The notes beneath the pieces are model-generated. The model saw only the letters and a program-made list of their open reading frames with translations. It was not told where the DNA came from and searched no databases. Source: Urechis unicinctus (lineage: Eukaryota > Annelida > Polychaeta > Xenopneusta > Urechidae). From it: 64,000 nucleotides of DNA. This document shows positions 58,351 through 64,000 of the stretch, piece by piece (position 1 is the stretch's first letter; each line of letters opens with the position of its first letter). Position numbers and translations under genes: made by a program. The DNA is taken from contig CM067343.1 of the NCBI GenBank assembly GCA_034190875.2, forward strand, positions 21,896,576-21,960,575. The letters are read 5' to 3'.

Positions 58351-59283
58351 AAAGCATGTTTCAAAGTGCCATAAAGTTTGCTATCGACAACATAAACCTC
58401 TTCCAATTATACCTACATATCACATAAATGGCATGACATTTTCTGAAATATCTATACCAAGTAACATAATTACATTTGACCGTACATAATTTCATAACCT
58501 GATATCTAATTAAATCACCAGTCATGCAGTTAATTGCTTCTGTTGACAAAAACCAATGGCATCTGTTAAATTCAGATTACTTGACTTTATCATACGGAAA
58601 CCATGTTTAGTGGAATGTTCAATGTTACTATATATACAGCACATCTAAAGCTAGTCATTTAACAAACTCTACAAGCTCTAAGTTGTACACTTTTGAAAGT
58701 CAGAATGTTTGTAACCACTTTGCAAGTGTTTCTACGTACATACTGTGTTATTGTCTGATCTTCACATACTGTATTATATAATCTTTATTTATCTGTATCA
58801 AACAATCGAATCGATATCAAAATATATAGTTTCTGCATGATTGCTCAGATATGCGGTGATGTTCCTGTCGCAGACTGCTATCACGTATACCGATAACGTT
58901 AAGGTGACAGTGACACACGGATATGCCACCAAAGAATCCTATGTAGCTCACCAGAAAGCGGCACCTGTTCAGCCAACACGTCTGAAATTCCCAATATTTT
59001 GGATCAGCTGCCCGTTATGATACTTTCCGAGTGCTTTATAACAAAGCTGCTCTGGTTAATAAACATTATGGATCAATGCCTTTGATAATATGTGTCCCCG
59101 CCTTAGCACCCGCTCGATCATTTCATACTTACTTCCCATCAATGACCACATTAGTTTCCACTGTTTCAATCGTGTACTGCCATGATAATGGCTGATTATA
59201 TTCAGTACTAAAATTATCCACCCAACATTAGTGTTAAATCTGCGTCCTGACACTCAATATGGAACATAAGACCAACCATCACT
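58350..59283 (+). repeat. Unit 4: block B14, unit-3-like
   Basis: It shares with 43,480-44,430 several variants that the unit 2 copy lacks, including 'tttgataatatgtgtcccc' (59,081) and 'gtcgcagactgctatcacg'. It ends at 'cactcacttcttca' where the sequence changes partner. Confidence 0.85.
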
Positions 59284-62040
59284 CACTTCTTCAGCGGTGA
59301 TGAATGAATTCCATTTAAGAGTGGCTTAGTATAAGACGATGATTTAACGTGCTCTGTGCTGCCCCTATCATGACAGAGATGCGATTTTGCGAAACTGACA
59401 AGACCTCCTCGCGAATATAGACGATTCTACAGCAACAAGATGCATTATGTCGATTAGGATAACATCATATTCGGAAATACCTTTTGCCACATAGGATGGT
59501 ACATTGATAGATCCAAACATTTGACATTTGTGTTGCGCACACTGACACCCTTCCATAGTATTTAAGTTACATATACCGTGCCCTAAAGCACAAGCTCCAT
59601 CTCCGTCTAGTGTGACTGACGCTTGAAGTTATACAGGCATATGAAGGCTTGACTGCGAACTGATCTTGACCCACTTTTGCTGTCTAGAGTCACAGCCGTC
59701 AATGTGTTTAGACAGTCGTAGAAGATGACTACTTGTAGAAAGTGACTTCTAAAGAGGCACCCGTTCAGCAAATATAGATTATGATTCTTTAGATGAGAGC
59801 CAGAAATACTATCACATTTAATACATTCTGCAGTGCAATTATAGGGCAGGACTGCGTCGTCATCACGTTCGTAGGATAGAAATCCAATGATCGATGGTAC
59901 TCGGCCACTTACCGCTCATTCGTAGACAAGCGCCTGGAGCAATAAAATGGCAGAATGATAATTGGTCAAGGCCATTACGTGAAAGTTGAGACTTCATGCC
60001 TATTTTGTATATGGTACGCCGTTAGTGGGCTCATGTAGTCATAATGAAAGGCCCAAACGTTTTCTTATAGATGTGCTATTGTAAGTCTGTGGTTATGTGA
60101 CAACGTATACAAATGACGCAGTTTTAGAATGGGACTGACAGTAATTGCTTTCTAAATATTTGATGGAACTTTGCCTCGATGAATTCGGCGCGATTGGGTT
60201 TGCTTCTCCGAAGTGCACATTGTATCCGACCGAGGCAAAATAAGATTGTATTTAGCATCGTTGATGCCGCCACGATAACTTGGCAGTAAACATGGCAAAG
60301 CGTTAATTTGGCGCACAACACTGCTAGGGGGTCATATTTGCGATTTTCTGATGTTGTTGCTTGCTTCGTCATTTATGGCTTCAACGCACGAAGAACGCTT
60401 TATTATGTGGGACGTAGGTCAGAGACGATTAAGCATTTAAAGTCAAACCCGATATGCATTACCCAATCAGCGTGCGCCTTCTTTTCTTTTGCAGGCATCT
60501 TTTTAAGCAATAATAAACTCTCATACAGAGCCGTATTCTGGAATCATATAGACGTAAACGATGTTACCTAAATATTTGCACAGCCAAATTACACTTCACA
60601 CGGCATACAACATACACGTAATTATATCTCGGGTCGAATTTAATATCATTCCGCAACCGATCATTTAATCACATTACGGCTGCTACGAGAAGGGAGAGTA
60701 ACGTGACAATTATATGTGAATATTGATCACTGTCGTATAGATATAATTCCAGTTATCAATATCATGGTTGCTTACAACGTTTTATTGCAACAGATTATAT
60801 CCAATAAGGAGTCTGCATCATACAAGTGAATGCCATGTGACAATAAAGACATGTTTATGGATTAATATGTTAAGATAAAACTGGATGCTTATTGCTTACA
60901 AAAACAACCATGTGAATGCTGATTAAATTATGCAAGTAGCATATACAATATGATTGAATTCCGGAAAACATAGTGCCCGCTGAGCATCTAGTCGTAGTGA
61001 AAACTATTAATGACTAAGGGTATTTCTGATACATGAACCTTGAAAGGATGCCTATCATTAGTTGGTGTGTATCGCATAATACTGGAGAAATTCATACTCA
61101 CGATCTTCTATCATATATAGCGCAAAAATGAATTCCTCCAATCAAGCAGATCATGCATTTTTTTCACACATTCTTTATTGCAACTATTCTTCAGCAACGT
61201 TCGACTGCGATGCGAAGTGTTTGTCAGCATGATGATGCCCGTACGCTATATGACGCACCGTGCTTCCGTAATCACCATCAAGACATGATAGTAAAGACAG
61301 ATTAATTTTAACAAACGTTACTTATTAATATTGCCTACACTATGCGCAACGAAAGCAATCGGTGATCCATTTTGATTTTCATTATATTCGTAATGTGTTT
61401 TTCTGACTCGAAGCTAAATAAACTCATAGAATCACCATCCATTTGCGTCGACCCCATTGATACGGTGATAATTTGCACAGAAGGCGAGCTATGTCAAACT
61501 TCATTGCGCACTGGGTCTTAATGTGTTGATATATATAGGGGGATAAATATTGAACAATGAAATCGATTATGCACGAAGGTTTTTACATTGAGAAAAGAAG
61601 GGAAAAACCTGAACCTTTATTCTTTGCTATGAAGCATGTTTGATATATCGTATTAATAATAATTCTGCGGGCCTGCTAGCGGCTTCCAGAAATTCCATTT
61701 CGCTATGTCGCAGCGTTAGATTTATTATCATGCTCTGTTATAATTTTGCCCCAATTGCGCCCCAAAGCTCTTGTGTATTAATGTACAACCTTTCTGAGTT
61801 TCACCCGTGCAACCGATCATTCGTCGGCGTTCTGTCAGTTAATTGCAGCGGCAGTCGGTACAAGAGTGAACAAATCCAATTTTTCAAAAGGAAACAAACA
61901 CTGATAACATTGAATCATAATCAGGCTAACACAATCAAACACTTAATGCATGTATTTATATTAAGGGCAGCGGGGTGGTGACAATCCGGGCTTGTGAACC
62001 GTTTCATGGGATGACCACTCAATATGAGAAGCACATAATT
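59283..62040 (+). repeat. Unit 4: blocks B15 to B20, unit-2-like
   Basis: From 'gcggtgatgaatgaattcc' onward it is almost identical to 29,040-31,920, an offset of about 30.2 kb. About 357 bases (28,683-29,040) are missing at the joint. One loss of about 150 bases is at 61,038 and smaller ones near 61,290. The frames here are shared with unit 2 only through recent duplication. Confidence 0.9.
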
Positions 62041-62402
<362 letters not shown>

Positions 62403-63640
62403 AGCTATGTGGCTAACAATCCAATTATCGGCAAGAGTTTTAAGCTATGGATGATTGCTCTCATATATGGTGAGGTTTTGTCCATAAACATAGACTGCTA
62501 TCAATCATACCGATCACAATAACACAATCATTTGCAAAAGAAACAGCAAACCGCAGCAGTGTATGCATGGCGTTAATTGCAACACGCTCAGCCTCAGCAA
62601 GTGAAACCAAATATTCCTGTATAAAAAGTAAGATGTCATTTCCCACGACCTGCTTAACTGTGTAGCATCATGCCTGTGTGAAAGTGAATGTAGAAACCGA
62701 TGAGCAGCAGAGACTCATCCGAATCATAATCCGCACCTTCCCCCCACATCTACATGCAGTACCTCGGTACGTTGCCGCAAATCTAATGATATCAAATAAC
62801 AAATGTCTAGGTAGCACTTTTGTGACGTTATTTATAACTCCATTAGCCCACCGACGGCACTTCAAGGACAGTTGTGTTATACAACAGGGTGTGTAATGAC
62901 CATGTCTCTTTTTCCTTTGCTGTTATTTATCTCATGAGCGCTTGTCTACGGTCGAAAGAGATTTATGAAAACCGTAATTGCGATCGACTTATGGATATAT
63001 ATCCTGGGGGTGCGATATTCCGATAGAAGTGGCAGTGTATCCAACATGAGACCTACACGAGCCATGCATTTGTGGCTCGTCGAACGTTCCGCTAAATGCA
63101 TATACAGATTAGTCGTGGCAAAAAGCCTTACCGAATATGATTTTATTCGCATCACGTTCAATTAAGCCCTTTGCAATCCGCTGGGAGGTCGTGTCACTGC
63201 TAAGTGATGTAGCTGTTACTGCCGCAATAACGAAAACATTACATGTGGTGCTATTTTAAGCCAACTAGGATAACGACCAGACTGGAGAAACAACAAAAGA
63301 GAGGCATGATCTGTTCTGCCGCCATTTTCTTCTTCGTCTTAAATGGTCCGTTGTGAATACGGGCGTCAGTCACAGTAGTGAGTGTGGGCCTCATGAACAA
63401 CATATAAGCTGCTTAGGATTTAGTCTATAGAACTCCAACTTGATTGAGAAGTGTTAGTGTATCTAACTTGAGACCTTCACAAGCCATGAATTTATGGCTC
63501 GTCGCAAATTCCGCTTTATCAATATACGGCTTAGTCGTGGCAATAAGCCTTATCGAATTTGATTTTATTCGCATCACGTTCAATTTAGCCGTTTGCAATC
63601 CGCTGGGTGGTCGTGCCACTGCTAAATGATGTAGCTGTTG
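62403..63640 (+). repeat. Unit 4: blocks B21, B22 and doubled B23
   Basis: It is almost identical to 32,195-33,410. It keeps a 30-base part near 63,540 ('taagccttatcgaatttgat') that unit 2 has lost from its second B23 half. Short frames are open on both strands in both copies. Confidence 0.9.
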
Positions 63641-64000
63641 CTGCCTTAGTCAATAAACCGTTCTACATATGATTACTTACATTTTATAACCTATAGTATG
63701 TATTGTATGCCTGTATGAAATCTCTACAGAGCTATGTAAGTCATTAGTTTTGTTATCTTGGACGTTCCATATAAACTCAGTCTAGTCAAACCAGCATCAA
63801 ATTGATTGCTGTCCCATAAGATCAAGCTTTTTTTTAAAGGAATGGCATTGTAGCTTATATAAGAATGATAGTATATTCTTCATTGGTGAGTCGGATTCGC
63901 TCTCATCTTTAATGCAGCGTTCTATTCTCAAAAAGACATTATGCATGGGGTTTTCCTTTATAACCACGAAATCCGCAATCCAATAATAAGAGTGTGATGT
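63640..64000 (+). repeat. Unit 4: block B6, cut by the window end
   Basis: It is almost identical to 33,410-33,762. The repeat continues past the right edge of the window, so the array is longer than what is seen here. Confidence 0.9.

Overview
This window looks like AT-rich, gene-poor eukaryotic DNA. There is no bacterial-style gene packing. Outside simple repeats the longest open frame is about 130 codons, and most are under 100. CpG is not visibly depleted in the stretches I counted by eye, so a vertebrate or another heavily CpG-methylated genome is unlikely. Long (TA)n arrays and a (CATA)n array fit a eukaryotic nuclear repeat region such as a subtelomere, heterochromatin or a duplicated gene graveyard. 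I could not name the taxon. I recognise no intact gene, no RNA gene, no CRISPR array and no standard transposon or virus-like element.

The dominant feature is a large-scale repeat. Nearly the whole window is built from diverged copies of a set of blocks that recur in roughly the same order every 13-17 kb. I call the blocks B1 to B24, plus BS and BU. Core order: B1 (37,405-37,930), B2 (37,930-38,690), B3 (38,690-39,600), B4 (39,600-40,020), B5 (26,500-27,480), B6 (33,410-33,980), B7 (40,400-41,060), B8 (41,040-41,330), B9 (41,330-41,640), B10 (41,640-42,060), B11 (42,060-42,560), B12 (42,560-43,060), B13 (43,060-43,480), B14 (43,480-44,500), B15 (44,500-45,490), B16 (45,490-45,840), B17 (30,100-30,720), B18 (30,720-31,255), B19 (31,255-31,520), B20 (31,520-31,920), then a TA array, B21 (32,195-32,340), B22 (32,340-33,070), B23 (33,070-33,410), B6 again, B24 (35,570-36,540). 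Taking B2 as the start, the units begin near 7.4, 24.0, 37.9 and 53.4 kb, with an extra partial B2 at 51.1 kb. The first 7.4 kb is the tail of an earlier unit.

The copies differ in age. Units 0 (1-7.4 kb) and 1 (7.4-24 kb) are strongly diverged. Units 2, 3 and 4 are much closer to each other. Unit 4 is a chimera: its left part (53.4-59.28 kb) matches unit 3, and its right part (59.28-64.0 kb) matches unit 2 at an offset of about 30.2 kb. Smaller events sit on top: block deletions, ~67 bp, ~98 bp and ~420 bp-spaced internal duplications, one inverted ~1 kb block (46,292-47,310), and insertions of simple repeats.

Several blocks keep the trace of an old reading frame, so the ancestral unit probably carried small genes, some with hydrophobic or signal-peptide-like starts. 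The clearest are B2/B3 (tryptophan- and cysteine-bearing frame near 25,070), B4 (hydrophobic frame kept open in three copies), B7/B8 (secreted-protein-like frame near 20,270) and a minus-strand frame shared by 5,780-5,870 and a GC-rich island at 12,560-13,270. I treat all of these as decayed or of unknown status. All alignments were made by eye.
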